This document shows, one piece after another, positions 36,201 through 46,860 of a stretch of 64,000 nucleotides of DNA. Made by a program: the position numbers and the translations under genes. The DNA lies in the NCBI GenBank assembly GCA_029582155.1, contig CM055895.1:14436787-14500786 (forward strand). The letters are read 5' to 3'. The DNA comes from Panopea generosa. Lineage: Eukaryota > Mollusca > Bivalvia > Adapedonta > Hiatellidae. The notes below the pieces were generated by a model that was not told where the DNA came from, made no database searches, and saw only the letters and a list, made by a program, of their open reading frames with translations. Every line of letters starts with the position of its first letter. The first letter of the stretch is position 1.

Positions 36201-36645
36201 TATTCATATAAATCATTGGCAAGAAACTATTTTAATCCACACTTCGTTGTCTTTGTACAGAAATATCAAACATACTTACCAAATATCAGACTACTTGATA
36301 AAACTGAACAACAAAAAACATAGACACATTATTGCCAAAATAAGATTGTCATCTCATTGTTTGTATATAGAAACCGGATGTCACAGGAACATAGTTAGAA
36401 ATGAAAGGAAATGTGTGCTTTGTAACAAAAACGATATAGAAGATGAATATCACTTTATTTTAATCTGTCCTCATTATAATGATATGCGAAAGCAATATAT
36501 TCCAAACTATTATATCAATAAACCTAGTATGCTCAAATTCATTAATCTTCTGCAGTCAAACAAAAAGTCTGTCTTAAACAAACTTGCATCATATTGTATC
36601 AACGCATTTAAAATGCGAGAACAGGTGCTTAATTCAAACACCTAA
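33226..36645 (+). pseudogene. LINE ORF2: AP-like endonuclease, reverse transcriptase and C-terminal Cys/His domain, three in-frame stops
   Basis: One plus frame (frame 1) runs from the ORF1 stop to TAA at 36643. It is broken only by TGA at 33481, TAA at 33670 and TAA at 35221; no frameshift was found in 3.4 kb. Endonuclease: start LAWNIEGL (33256), SETWTNKTSDIDF near 33340, GDMNSR at 33698-33715. RT: IIIPLHKKGSMSDPNNYRGI (fingers), CFVDFKKAFDSV with the motif A aspartate at 35140-35142, LLQGEITSPIFFSLFLND (motif B), FADD at 35437-35448 (motif C, both aspartates intact). The C-terminus has CVLCNKNDIEDEYHFILIC. Its protein would nick DNA and prime reverse transcription of its own RNA. All catalytic residues I can locate are kept, so this is a young or lightly decayed copy. 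Clade not assigned. Confidence 0.85.
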
Positions 36646-36920
36646 TTAGATAATATTTTTGATTATATTATAATAAGTCATATGTAAATAACAAGTCAAC
36701 CAGCCATGTTATTCACTCTCACTATAATTACTATTACCACCATAATTATTACTATTACTACCATATTTTCTAAAATGTTTGTATTTAATATTGATATGCA
36801 TTTTTGCATGTGCCTTATGTATTTGATTATGTATTTGAATATGTTATTTATGGTGAAAAGCTTTTGTAATGCTTAAGCCAAAATAAAAGAATGTTCTGTT
36901 CTGTTCTGTTCTGTAATTAG
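36646..36920 (+). mobile_element. LINE 3' UTR with (TGTTC)n tail
   Basis: Follows the ORF2 stop. It ends AAATAAAAGAATGTTCTGTT with about four TGTTC/CTGTT units to about 36915. A pentanucleotide tail in place of poly(A) is characteristic of several non-LTR clades, and marks the 3' end of this insertion. Confidence 0.65.
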
Positions 36921-36989
36921 CACGACGTCCTTATGACTTATCACTGCGCTGAATTGACATACTTGAAATCAAACGGCCTATGGTGAACG

Positions 36990-37136
36990 ATTTGACGCTT
37001 TATTGATGATATTGACATGCGATCCGTTTTATTGATGATATTGACATGCGATTGAACAAAGAATACTTCAAGAAGCTCCGTTTAAGCCATTTTCTTGGCT
37101 CCGTTTTATTGATGATATTGACATGCGATGTAGCCC
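36990..37136 (+). repeat. Duplicated pieces of the PLE catalytic-motif region
   Basis: CCGTTTTATTGATGATATTG followed by ACATGCGAT occurs at about 36997-37023 (partial), 37024-37052 and 37101-37129, and once more in the body of the element at 37459-37487. The segment 37053-37129 also repeats the sequence just before motif C (37410-37487, AAAGAATACTTCAAG and so on). These copies lie upstream of the RT homology and are not in the RT frame. In all three, the codons read Asp-Asp, whereas the resident copy reads Asp-Gly. Confidence 0.85.
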
Positions 37137-38032
37137 AAGGTCAGTTACCAGAAAACACTTTACTAGTCTCTACGGATGTCTCTTCACTTTATACAAATAT
37201 TCCTCACGACGAAGGTATTGAAGCGTGCAGGGAAGTGTGGGACAGTAGATCGATAAAAGATCCACCAACAAAATATCTTGTAGAGCTTTTAACCACTGTT
37301 TTGAAGTGTAACAACTTTGACTTTAATGGTGAACATTACTTTCAGATCAATGGCAGTGCTATGGGAACACGCATGGCACCTTCATATGTCAATGTGTTCA
37401 TGGGCCATCTTGAACAAAGAATACTTCAAGGAGCTCCGTTTAAGCCATTTTCTTGGCTCCGTTTTATTGATGGTATTGACATGCGATGGTGCCATGGTCG
37501 TGATAACCGTGATGATTTTATTAATTTCGTTAACAACTTTCACCCCACTATAAAGTTCACTGTAGTAATATCAAATGATGAACACATATTTTTAGACACG
37601 ACGTCTAAGATTATAAATAATACAGTACATACTGATTTATATTCAAAACCAACAGATACACATCAGTATCTTCTTCCAAGCAGTTGTCACCCAAAACATA
37701 TCTGTAAAAACATTCCGTACAGTTTGGCACTGCGTTTGGCACGTCGTATATGCACTGGTAATGAAAACTTTGAAACCCGTTCAAAAGAACTATTGCAACA
37801 TCTCACTGAACGCGATTATAAAGAAAACAATGTGAAACTTGATATATCGAAAGCAAGGAAAAAGGACCGAAAAGAAACACTTTCATATACTTCAAAAACA
37901 AATAAAACCTCTAATCGTATTCCTTTTGTAGCAACATATCATCCTAATCTGCCAAAACTTCGATCTGTCATCGACAAGCATTGGCCCACAATAAATTCTT
38001 CAGACACTCAGTCGTTAGTTTCCCGATTATAG
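37137..38032 (+). pseudogene. Penelope-like element reverse transcriptase, 5'-truncated, catalytic Asp lost
   Basis: Frame 2. Homology starts at [11 protein letters not shown] (about 37137). Motif [17 protein letters not shown] (37173-37220). Motif [21 protein letters not shown] (37352-37411). Motif [13 protein letters not shown] (about 37454-37489), where Penelope RTs have FxDD; the second Asp is Gly here (GAT GGT). After the thumb region the frame continues to 38029, then stops (TAG 38030). The expected continuation, AYRRPQNLRDLLVR, is in frame 1 from 38032, so a frameshift lies close to 38020. The N-terminal RT motifs before A are missing. Penelope RT is related to telomerase RT and would copy element RNA at an endonuclease nick. 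The open frame as it stands begins with scrambled duplicated sequence, so the Met at 37046 is not its real start. Confidence 0.85.
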
Positions 38033-38525
38033 CATACAGACGGCCTCAGAATCTGCGTGACTTACTTGTACGATAAAAAGCTCTGGTGAAGGTTCTGTAG
38101 TTGGAAAATCTGGTCCTTGTGGCTTAGCACGTTGTCAAATATGTAAAATTATGCCAGAATCATCTACAATCAAACAAATTTCTACGGGAGTCAGTATTTC
38201 CATTAAGTGTCACGTTACTTGTAAAACGGCTAACGCCGTGTATGTAATAACATGTTCTAAATGTAGTAAGCAACACATCGGCGAAACTAAACTGTCGTTG
38301 AGCCAGCGTGCATAGATCAGCTTGGAAACTACGCAGGTTCATTCGCTTGCCGTCTCTGAACATTTCAATAGTGACGTGCATTCGTTTGCCGATGTAATTT
38401 TACACTGCATTGGTCATGATCCAGATTGGACTGACAAGCAACGCTAAGATCGTGAAACTTATTGGATTAGACGATTCAATACCCTTTATCCATAAGGTAT
38501 AAACAAAAGCGATGGTTCTGCATAA
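38033..38525 (+). pseudogene. Penelope-like GIY-YIG endonuclease domain, broken
   Basis: After a short frame-1 piece (AYRRPQNLRDLLVR then TAA at 38074), frame 3 is open from 38079: a Cys cluster CGLARCQIC, then VYVITCSKCSKQHIGET, which matches the GIY-YIG core (VYxIxC...xxGET). Homology continues in the same frame past TAG at 38313 (SLAVSEHFNSDVHSFAD) and TAA at 38445 (DRETYWIRRFNTLYP), past TAA at 38493, and ends at TAA 38523. This is the C-terminal endonuclease that nicks target DNA for Penelope-like elements. Two frame changes and three in-frame stops make it inactive. Confidence 0.8.
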
Positions 38526-39060
38526 TTCGGTATGTTTGAATATACTGTATTTTTTATACATGCGTTCCAATAAAACTGTACTTCATTTCTCTTATTGGTG
38601 TTTGCGGCGCAATCTTTTTTTAATAATACCAGTTGTATTTTTGACGTTTAAAATAAATGTCATCGTTTGATATACTTCATAGCGCTAAAGAGTACACGAC
38701 GTTGTGTGACGTCACGTCAGAGTGAATTTTTCTTTAACAACTTTGCGCTTCACATTTTACTCAGCACAGTTTGAATTTTACCGGCGTATTTCACTGAAAA
38801 CACGGTATTTTTTCTTATAAATTTCACAATTTGCTTTATATTTTGGTGAAGTATATGCCGGTATATGAAGTATATACATCATAATTTGTGAACGTTTTCA
38901 CAATTTTATTAGTTTTTATTGTGATTTTTCCACACTTCCATGTTTTTATCATCGTAATCGTTTGACATCTTAACATTATCATCATATATATTTTCATTTT
39001 CTTCCCCTGAAGAAGAAATAATATTTATTTCGAAAGAGCTCGGGTTTTTTAAAATAATTT
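38526..39060 (+). mobile_element. Probable 3' region of the Penelope-like element
   Basis: Non-coding, AT-rich sequence after the endonuclease, containing GTGTGACGTCACGTCAGAGT (38713-38732) and, near its end, CCCCTGAAGAAGAAATAATA leading to TTTCGAAAG (39004-39036). A CTGAAGAAG...CGAAA signature near the 3' end is common in Penelope-like elements. The exact 3' boundary was not resolved; a (TA)n run follows near 39126-39144. Confidence 0.45.
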
Positions 39061-39218
39061 TAAAGAATTCAGTATTGTTTGGGTGTGTTAATTAATTTTT
39101 AATAATTAATTTATTATCTCTCCCCTCTCCCATATATATATATATATATAAATATACATTGAAATAAATAACATCTAATACATCACCGCCTAAGATATAT
39201 ATCTATTTATATCACCAG

Positions 39219-39313
39219 CACCTCCATCAACTGCGGTTATTATGACGTATGCATGAAGGGTTCGAAGATATGCACTGGTTCAACCAAAAGGTGTTACTGC
39301 AAGATTGGTTACT
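39219..39313 (+). CDS. Candidate exon A of a modular cysteine-rich protein
   Basis: Acceptor TTTATATCACCAG ends at 39218; donor GTGAGT starts at 39314. The 95-bp interval is open in one phase (one leftover base at each end, so intron phases 2 then 1) and reads TSINCGYYDVCMKG, then SKICTGSTKRCYCKIGY. The cysteine pattern is C-x5-C-x6-C-x6-C-x-C. The exon at 49702-49826 has the same pattern, the same KG after the second cysteine and the same phases, which is the main reason to believe both. No start codon or signal peptide is present, so earlier exons must lie upstream, beyond or within the retroelement block. The function is unknown; extracellular location is inferred from the cysteines. Confidence 0.5.
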
Positions 39314-40883
39314 GTGAGTTCATGTCGTATATTATATAGCCATGCATGTTGCATATCAAATAGTTTTTCGCATGTCATATAGCTTAGCATAGTTATGTAA
39401 ATGGTATACCATATAGCTATGCCCGTCGTAATATAGTTCTGCATGTCGTATCATATCGTGATAAATATCATATTGTTTTGCGTATCGTATTATATCGTGA
39501 ATAATATCACCGTTATGCCCGTCGTATTATAGTTATGCATGTCGTATCATATCGTGATAAATACCATATCGTTTGCGTATCGTATTATATCGTGTTAAAT
39601 ATAATCGCTATGCGTGTCGTATTATTGTATGTATGTCATTTTATATCATTTAGTTATGTAAGTGATTGATATCATATCGTTATATATGCATGTCGTATTA
39701 TAGGAATGCATGTCGTATTATAGGTATGCATATCGTATTATAGTTATGCATGTCGTATTATAAGTATGCATGTCGCATTATAGTTATGCATGTCTATTAT
39801 ATGTATGCGTGTCATATTATAATTATGCATGTCATAGTGTATCATTAAGATATGTAAGTGGTAAATATCATATCGTTATATATGCATGTCTTAATGTTTA
39901 ATTATAGTTAATAAATGTTCAATATATCATATCGCTATGCACGCCGTATATCATATAGCTATGCATGTCGTATATATGCAGTATATCGTATAGCTATGCA
40001 TGCCGTATATCGTATAGCTATGCATGCCGTATATTGTATAGCTATGCAACCCGTATATCGTATAGCTATGCATGTCTCGTATATCGTATAGCTATGCATG
40101 CCGTATATCGTATAACTGTGCATGTCGTATATCGTATAGCTGTGCATGCCGTATATCGTATAGCTATGCAAGCCGTATATATCGTATAGCTATGCACGTC
40201 GTATATCGTATAGCTATGCAAGCCGTATATCGTATAGCTATGCATGCCGTATATCGTATAGCTATGCAAGCCGTATATCGTATAGCTGTGCATGTCATAT
40301 ATAATATAGCTATGCATGTCGTATACCATATAGCTATGCATGTCAAATATAATATAGCCATGCAAGCCGTATATCATATAGCTATGCATGCCGTATATCA
40401 TATAGCTATGCATGTCGTATATAACATAGCTATGCATGCCGTATATCATATAGCTGTGCATGTCAAATATAATATAGCTATGCATGTCGTATATCATATA
40501 TCTATGCATGTCTTATATAATATAGCTATGCATGCCGTATATCATATATCTATGCATGCAGTATATCATATAGCTATGCATGTCGTATATCATATAGCTA
40601 TGCATGTCATATATAATATAGCTATGTATGTCGTATATAATATAGCTATGCATGTCGTATATAATATAGCTATGCATGCCGTATATCATATAGCTATGCA
40701 TGCAGTATATCATATAGCTATGCATGTCGTATATCATATAGCTATGTATGTCATATATAATATAGCTATGCATGTCGTATATCATAGCTATGCATGTCGT
40801 ATATAATATAGCTATGCATGTCGTATATCATATAGTTATGCATGTCATATATAATATAGCTATGCATGTCGTATATCATAGTG
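39314..40883. repeat. 24-bp minisatellite starting at the exon A donor
   Basis: The monomer is ATAGCTATGCATGTCGTATA plus TCAT (24 bp). It is regular from about 39940 to 40883, and degenerate, with longer spacing, from 39314 to 39940. The sequence right after the donor (TTCATGTCGTATATTATATA) already looks like a monomer. Long frames on both strands (up to 244 codons) repeat every 8 residues because 24 is a multiple of three; a mirror-image frame exists on the other strand, and none is credible as a gene. Confidence 0.95.
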
Positions 40884-40953
40884 TTATATATTTTCTCATT
40901 CGCTTTCTCAAATGAAAGTAAATATGTATGTGTTTCTGTTATATTCGACATAG

Positions 40954-41041
40954 GTCCTTGTGTATTATTTGAAGTTGTTACTCATGGCGTATTTGGCATA
41001 GTTATAAATGACACATTTGTCAAAGGTGTTGAAATTGTCAG
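40954..41041 (+). CDS. Tentative alternative exon (X)
   Basis: Acceptor TGTTATATTCGACATAG ends at 40953; donor GTAAAG starts at 41042. The 88-bp interval is open with phases 1 then 2 and reads PCVLFEVVTHGVFGIVINDT, then FVKGVEIV. It has the same phases as exon B (41198-41234), so either could join exon A to exon A', but not both in one transcript. It has one cysteine and no homology I recognise. This may be chance. Confidence 0.2.
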
Positions 41042-41197
41042 GTAAAGTATAGCTAAAAACTGTCTTTTACCCAATTCTTTCGGTATAAATGCAATAAAAA
41101 ATTACTTATTGCATGGGGCTTAGTTTCTTTTAAAAAATGTTAATAAAATATTTATTCAACATTTGTTTAATGAATCTGTTCTCCTTTTATCAAACAG

Positions 41198-41234
41198 CTG
41201 GAAAAACTGGGTGTCTTGACCGGTTTGGTAATAA
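41198..41234 (+). CDS. Candidate micro-exon B of the cysteine-rich protein
   Basis: Strong splice sites: polypyrimidine and AG (CTCCTTTTATCAAACAG, ending 41197) and a perfect GTAAGT donor at 41235. The 37-bp exon has phases 1 then 2 and reads GKTGCLDRFGN with split codons at both ends. Joined to exon A' it gives GCLDRFGNK followed by ACRFDEEC, adding a sixth cysteine to the module. A 37-bp exon is short; support comes from the splice sites and phase fit only. Confidence 0.4.
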
Positions 41235-41439
41235 GTAAGTATAAAGTATATTTTACAATACTATGTCATAGCTTTTTTTCTTTGTTTTTAAGAAGAAATT
41301 GGTCTGAGTGTATATGGCCTCAGATGCTGAGAACTTTTATTATTAAATAATCTTGGAAGACCAGTAAATTTGGAAGTATATTACCCCTTTTCATTTATTA
41401 CATTATATGTATGGACATGTATGTAGGTGTATACATATA

Positions 41440-41456
41440 TATATATGTGTGTGTGT

Positions 41457-41502
<46 letters not shown>

Positions 41503-41505
41503 TAG
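41440..41505. repeat. (GT)n microsatellite
   Basis: About 28 GT dinucleotides with one CTCT interruption, next to short TA runs. A relative of the 23.5-24.3 kb repeat family (GGGGATAACTATTGGTGAAC) lies just downstream near 41587. Confidence 0.95.
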
Positions 41506-41804
41506 TGTGCATGTATATATATATAAAGGGAGATAATTGGTATGTTGATAAAGGTAAAATGATTAAAATGTGATATGATATAAATATGGGGATAACTATT
41601 GGTGAACAACCAGGCACATATGAGTGTAGAGTTGTGTGTGAATAGGATTGTATGTTTGTATATGTGTATATATATATGTATATATAAGTATATCATGTCA
41701 GTACTTTCTATTAAAATATTGGATTGATCTTGAAAACAATGAAGTATCCTAAAGTGAAAGTATGTTTTTATTACCGTTTTTTCAAATAATTGCCCTAAAT
41801 TTTT

Positions 41805-43230
41805 GTGTACATGATGTTTTTGTGTTATTTTAAATTTTTACTATTATCTTGTTCGAGAGGAGATGGAAATTTAGAGATAAATTTATACAATACCTCCATT
41901 AACGCTGATCAATGCAACTTGCATGCACACAGCAGACTTCGCCTGGGAGTTATATTTAATAGAAATGGAAAATGGACAAAACATATAGAAGAAATCTTGA
42001 CTACCTCATCAAAAATATTTGGTACGATGTAAAAATTGAAATTTTCCCTTAATAGAGCAGCATTAAATCAAATATACTTGTCATATGTTCGACCTATTCT
42101 CGAGTATGCATCTATAGCATGGGGCGGTTGTACAGTTTCCTTTTCTGTATCCCTTGAAAAGCTTCAAAACGAAGCAGCTCGTATAGTTACCGGGCTTACA
42201 AGATCCGTTTCGTTAGAAAAAAAAATATAAAGAATGTGGTTGGAAAACTCTTTCCTAAAGAAGAGAAAATCAAAAGTGTTCCTTTATATTTAAATCGGTT
42301 AATCGTATAGTTCCTGAGTATATAAATGATATTATGCCTCCGCATGTTGGTGATATTACACGTTATCCATTGCGTAACAGAAATGATATTGAACTTCCCC
42401 TTACACGAACTGCTTTATTTAAAAAATCTTGTATCCCATCATCGATATCATTATGGAATTCTTTAAAACCTGATATTAGACAATCAGCGTCGTCTTACTC
42501 TGTTTTTAAGAAAAAAAAACTTTCTTCTTCATCTGGCACGAATGGGATCCCTGATTAGTTTTTACATGACAATTCATATTTATTGGTTATCCATGCTAGA
42601 ATTAGAAACAACTGCAGCAAACTTAATAATGACCTTTTTTCTAAATCACTTAAAACCAAACGCTATACGTGATTGTTCCAACGGAGTAGTAAATGCTGAA
42701 CATTTCTTTTTTTCAATGCAGTCGTTACAGAAATCTAAGATATTCACTTTCCCAATCTACGAGAGAATTCCAACCGTTTAATAATAATGTATTACTAGGT
42801 GGTAATAAGAATTTAAAATGGGATGAAAACATTCACATTTTTCAAGCTGTCCAGGACTATATCAAAAGTACAAACAGGTTTTCAAATTAAGTTGTATTAC
42901 ATTCCGAGAACATTTGATAAGCTTTCCAATATGTATATGTATGATGTGGTAAATAGCCAAATAAACGTATGCAAAGTTATATATGTAATTATGTTTGTAG
43001 TTTTAGTATTTTTTTTAAGTTTGTTATAAGTTTTCTGTTGTCTCTGCTCTCATTCTCTTACAATTCTGTCTTTTTCTCCTTCATATTTATTTTTTATTTG
43101 TTTACAACTGTCGTACTCTATATGTTATTTGTTAAACTGTAGGGGGAAGACCGAATCTAATGTTGGAAGAACTTGTGGCCCAAACCAATTTCTGTATATA
43201 TAAATAGAAATAAAATATGTTTAAACGAAA
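41805..43230 (+). pseudogene. 5'-truncated, frameshifted LINE fragment (jockey/CR1-like RT C-terminus)
   Basis: Begins inside the RT after the catalytic core: LHAHSRLRLGVIFNRNGKWT near 41920-41980, then in the same frame, past TAA at 42030, YVRPILEYASIAWGG (about 42083-42127). The reading shifts after 42230. FKKSCIPSSISLWNSL is in frame 1 (about 42418-42465), NAIRDCSNGVVNAEHFFF in frame 2 (42660-42715), and the end IFQAVQDYIKSTNRFSN in frame 3 (to 42887). The ending matches the minus-strand LINE fragment at 32507, so they share a clade. Sequence to about 43230 is probably 3' UTR. Inactive. It lies in the intron between candidate exons B and A'. Confidence 0.8.
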
Positions 43231-43344
43231 CACAGACTTTTTTACCGGTACCTTACATAACAACACTGCCACAACAATGAATAATACATTTTTTTGTTAA
43301 GCGCAACTTGTGTCTCTGCATATATTATTTTTAGTGCATATTTT

Positions 43345-46300
43345 AAATGACGAGTAATAATCCAATTATATATATGAATGTACAGGGTATTTTAGATAAA
43401 AATGAGTGACAAGATACATTTGACTTTCTCAAAAGTAAACAAAAATCAATTTATTTCCTTCAAGACACTCATTTTACTGATGCAGATATACCTTTTATAC
43501 GTACTCAGTGGGGTAATGACTGTTTTTTAGCATTTTTTCTAGCCAATCTAGAGGTGTAGCTACTCTTTTTAACAACAATTCTTAATTCAAAGTACATTCA
43601 TTGGAAAACAGACCAAAATGGAAATAAAATCATATGACATACAACTTTATGTAATAAAAAAAATCAACTTATAAACAGCTATGGCCCAAATAGAGATGAT
43701 CCTAATATCTATGATAACCTGAATGAGAATATTCTAGCAACTGATTTTTTAACCGTCATTGCTGGAGACATGACTAATTTTTAATTTCAACATGTTTAAT
43801 GATGGATGTTGACACTGTAGATATAAAACGAGGATATAGCACTGACCATTCTCCAATCCGTTTAATACTAGAATTTTGAAAATTTGAAAAAGGAAAATCG
43901 TATTGGAAATTCAACAATTCACTTTTAAAGAACATTAATAAAATAAAGAAAACAATAAACTGCGTAAAATTACAATACGCTAAAAGGGTTTTTAATAATG
44001 ATATAAATAATATACAATGAGGAGTAACAATTTAATATAAGTGATCAACTATTTTTAGAAGTGATTTTATTTGAAATTCGTGGAGTAACTATTTCTCATT
44101 CCTCTTACATCAAACGACAACAAGACCAAAGGGAAGCAATACTTTATAATGAAATTGAAAATCTAGAAAAAGAAATCATAGAAAACCATACTTTAATAGA
44201 ATAAAAAAAAGAATTAATTGATATAAGAAAGAAAAAAATAGAAGGGATAAGAATAAGATTACGGGCAAAATGGGTGCAAGAAGGAGAAAAGAACTCTAAA
44301 TATTTTTGCAATTAAGAAAATAGGAACTATACATCAAAATCAATGTTTCAACTTCAGGTATCTAATGGTCAAATCTTAAAAACACAAGATGAAATTCTTA
44401 AAGAAACGAAACGGTTTTATAAAGAATTATATTCACCTAGGGAAATTAAAAACATAAATTTAAATGATACTTTTTCGCATTTAAATATATCAAAATTTAA
44501 TGAAATTAAGAAAACATTACTTGAAGGTCCCATTACCTATGAGGAACTGCTTGCTTTTTTAAAATGTCGAATGATAAAAGTCCGGCTTTGACGGATATAC
44601 GGTTGAATTTTAAAAATTCTTTTGGATAGACGTAGGACATTTTTACTGCGTGCTATAAATGAGTGATATACTAAGGGAGAACTTTCAATTTCACAAAAGC
44701 AAGGGGTCATAACATGTTTACCAAAGGGGAACAAAGATAAATCGTTTTTAAAAAATTGGCGCCCAATTTCACTTTTAAATGTTTCTTACAAGTTAGCATC
44801 TGAATGTATAGCCAACAGAATGAAAGAAACTTTACCATTTATTATTAATGAGGATTAGACAGGATTTTTGTCAGGCCGATACATTGGCGAAAATACTCGA
44901 TTATTGTATGATCTAATGTTTTATTTAGAAAAGAATCATGTACCAGGCATGTTACTACTTATTGACTTTGAAAAACATTCGACTCGGTCGCCCGAGCTTT
45001 TATTTTTGCTTTTCTTATTTTTTTCTAACTTTGGTCCATCCTTTATTAAATGGGTCATGGTATTTTATACAAATATAGAATCATGTGAAAAAGTCAATGG
45101 ACACTTGTCAGAGTGGTTCTACTTACAGAGAGGCTTAGACAAGGAGACCCATTATCCCCATATATATATTCATTTTATGTGCAGAGATCCTCGCTGTTCT
45201 AATCGGAAATAACCCTAATATAAAAGGAATACAGATTGACGATACATTTTTTTTTTAATTTCACAATATGCCGTTGAAAAAACACTCATGCTTGATGGTT
45301 CAGAAAAATTCACTTGTAAACACTTCAAACACTCAAATTCTATACCGAAATCTCCGTCTTAATATCAATGTTGATAAAACTAAGGCAGTGTGGATAGGTT
45401 AAATGAAAAAAAGTAATATTAAGTTATGTGAACAATATAATCTATCTTGGGACAATGAATTTACTGTCCTAAGTATTCGATTTTCAGTAGATCTAGACAA
45501 AATGATTAATGAGAACTTTGATGATAAAATACATGATATAAAACAACTTATTATCCATTGGTCAAAACAAATATTAACACCAATTTGTAAAATAACAATC
45601 TTAAAAAGTTTAGCCATATCAAAAATTAATCATCTTATCTTAGCTCTACCAAACCCTAACTCAGATAAAATTAAAGAGATTAAAAGTTTATTTTTTTAAA
45701 TTTATTTGGAATGGTTAAGCGGATAAGGTGAAAAGAACTACTCTTTGCAACTCTTACATAAAAGGAGTCTCAAAATGTTTGATATAGACCTTTTTATTAA
45801 CTCATTAAAACTCACATAGATAAGACACCTTTTAAACCCAAATAAAAAGTATCTAAATATATTTAAATCAATGTACCCATTCATGTCAAATGTTGGCGCA
45901 TATGGCCCGGATTTTATTAGAAGACACATAAACAGAATACATAATCCCTTCTGGAAAGATATTTTTGGAAGTAATCAAACATATTCAAACCTACTAAAGC
46001 CTGCAAATTGGTACACATTTAAAAAAATTCCAATTTGGTTTAACCCAAACATTTAGATCGGAGGCACAAGTATATTTTATAACCATTGGTTCTCTAAGGG
46101 TGTTTTATTGATAAGTGATATTATGAACACAAATGGTAATTTCTACTCAATGATTGATTTTATTAAGGTACAACATAAATACAAACTTCATAAAATATGA
46201 AGGATTGCTAGCATCTGTTAAAAGGTACTTATTTAAACTTTCAATTGTTCATTTAGCTAGTAATGGAGGGGTACCTACATGCCCTTTATCAATATCAATA

Positions 46301-46860
46301 ATTATGAAAGATAAAAAAGGGTGTAGGGCAATGTATCAGTCTTGTATACAAGAAAATATAATCCCTCAATCCGCTGTTAAATGGGAAAATGATTTGGATA
46401 TAAGAACCAATTTAGTTGAAATCAAATTTTGCTGCCATCCATTTAACTTGACAAATGACACAAATTTATAATGGTTTCAGTACAGAAAAAACTACCAAAT
46501 AGTAGGAACCAATTCTCTTCTATAAAAAATGAAAATAAAAGATTCTGATATTTGCAGTTTATGCAACAGAGAAGTAGAAACAATTAAACATATTTTTATC
46601 GAATGTGATATTTCTAAACAATTTATCTCGTGTTTGATAAACCATATTTGCGAAAATGTATAGGCATTAATTTAAATTGGACAAATACAGACATTATATT
46701 CGGAAATAAAAATTTTGACAAAGTTTTGAATAAAATAATATTAATTGCAAAGAAATTTATTTACATTCAGAAACTTAAAACAGTTAAACCTACACTTGAC
46801 AACTTTAAAAAACACATTATAAATCTGTATATACAGAACGGTATTTTGCAGCAATAAATT
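43345..46860 (+). pseudogene. Decayed L1/Tx1-like LINE ORF2 (endonuclease and RT)
   Basis: A nearly full-length but heavily broken ORF2. Endonuclease start MTSNNPIIYMNVQGILDKNE near 43348; SIYFLQDTHFTDADIPF near 43450. RT: KWVQEGEKNSKYF near 44260-44300, then [20 protein letters not shown] (44750-44810), TGFLSGRYIGENTRLLYDLM (44858-44917), a degraded motif A (LLLIDFEKHS, 44953-44982), a degraded motif B region (LQRGLDKETHYPHIYI, ancestrally of the RQGDPLSPY type), and ISQYA at about 45261-45276 before motif C. Many stops and frameshifts. The C-terminus has CSLCNREVETIKHIFIEC-like sequence near 46551-46610. [11 protein letters not shown] and the SPY-type motif B point to the L1/Tx1 group. Non-functional, and older than the LINE at 33.2 kb. 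Confidence 0.8.

Noticed and set aside
37046-37136. N-terminus (Met at 37046) of the Penelope RT frame
   Set aside because: This part translates duplicated motif C DNA in a shifted frame; RT homology starts only at about 37137.
37317-37553. 78-codon frame overlapping the PLE RT
   Set aside because: Shadow of the RT in another phase, open because of the same sequence.
40072-40806. 244-codon plus-strand frame and mirror minus-strand frames of up to 147 codons
   Set aside because: They lie wholly in the 24-bp minisatellite; a period divisible by three keeps several frames open on both strands. No domain or start context.
41381-41696. Minus-strand frames rich in His/Thr
   Set aside because: Translations of the (GT)n microsatellite and adjacent TA runs.
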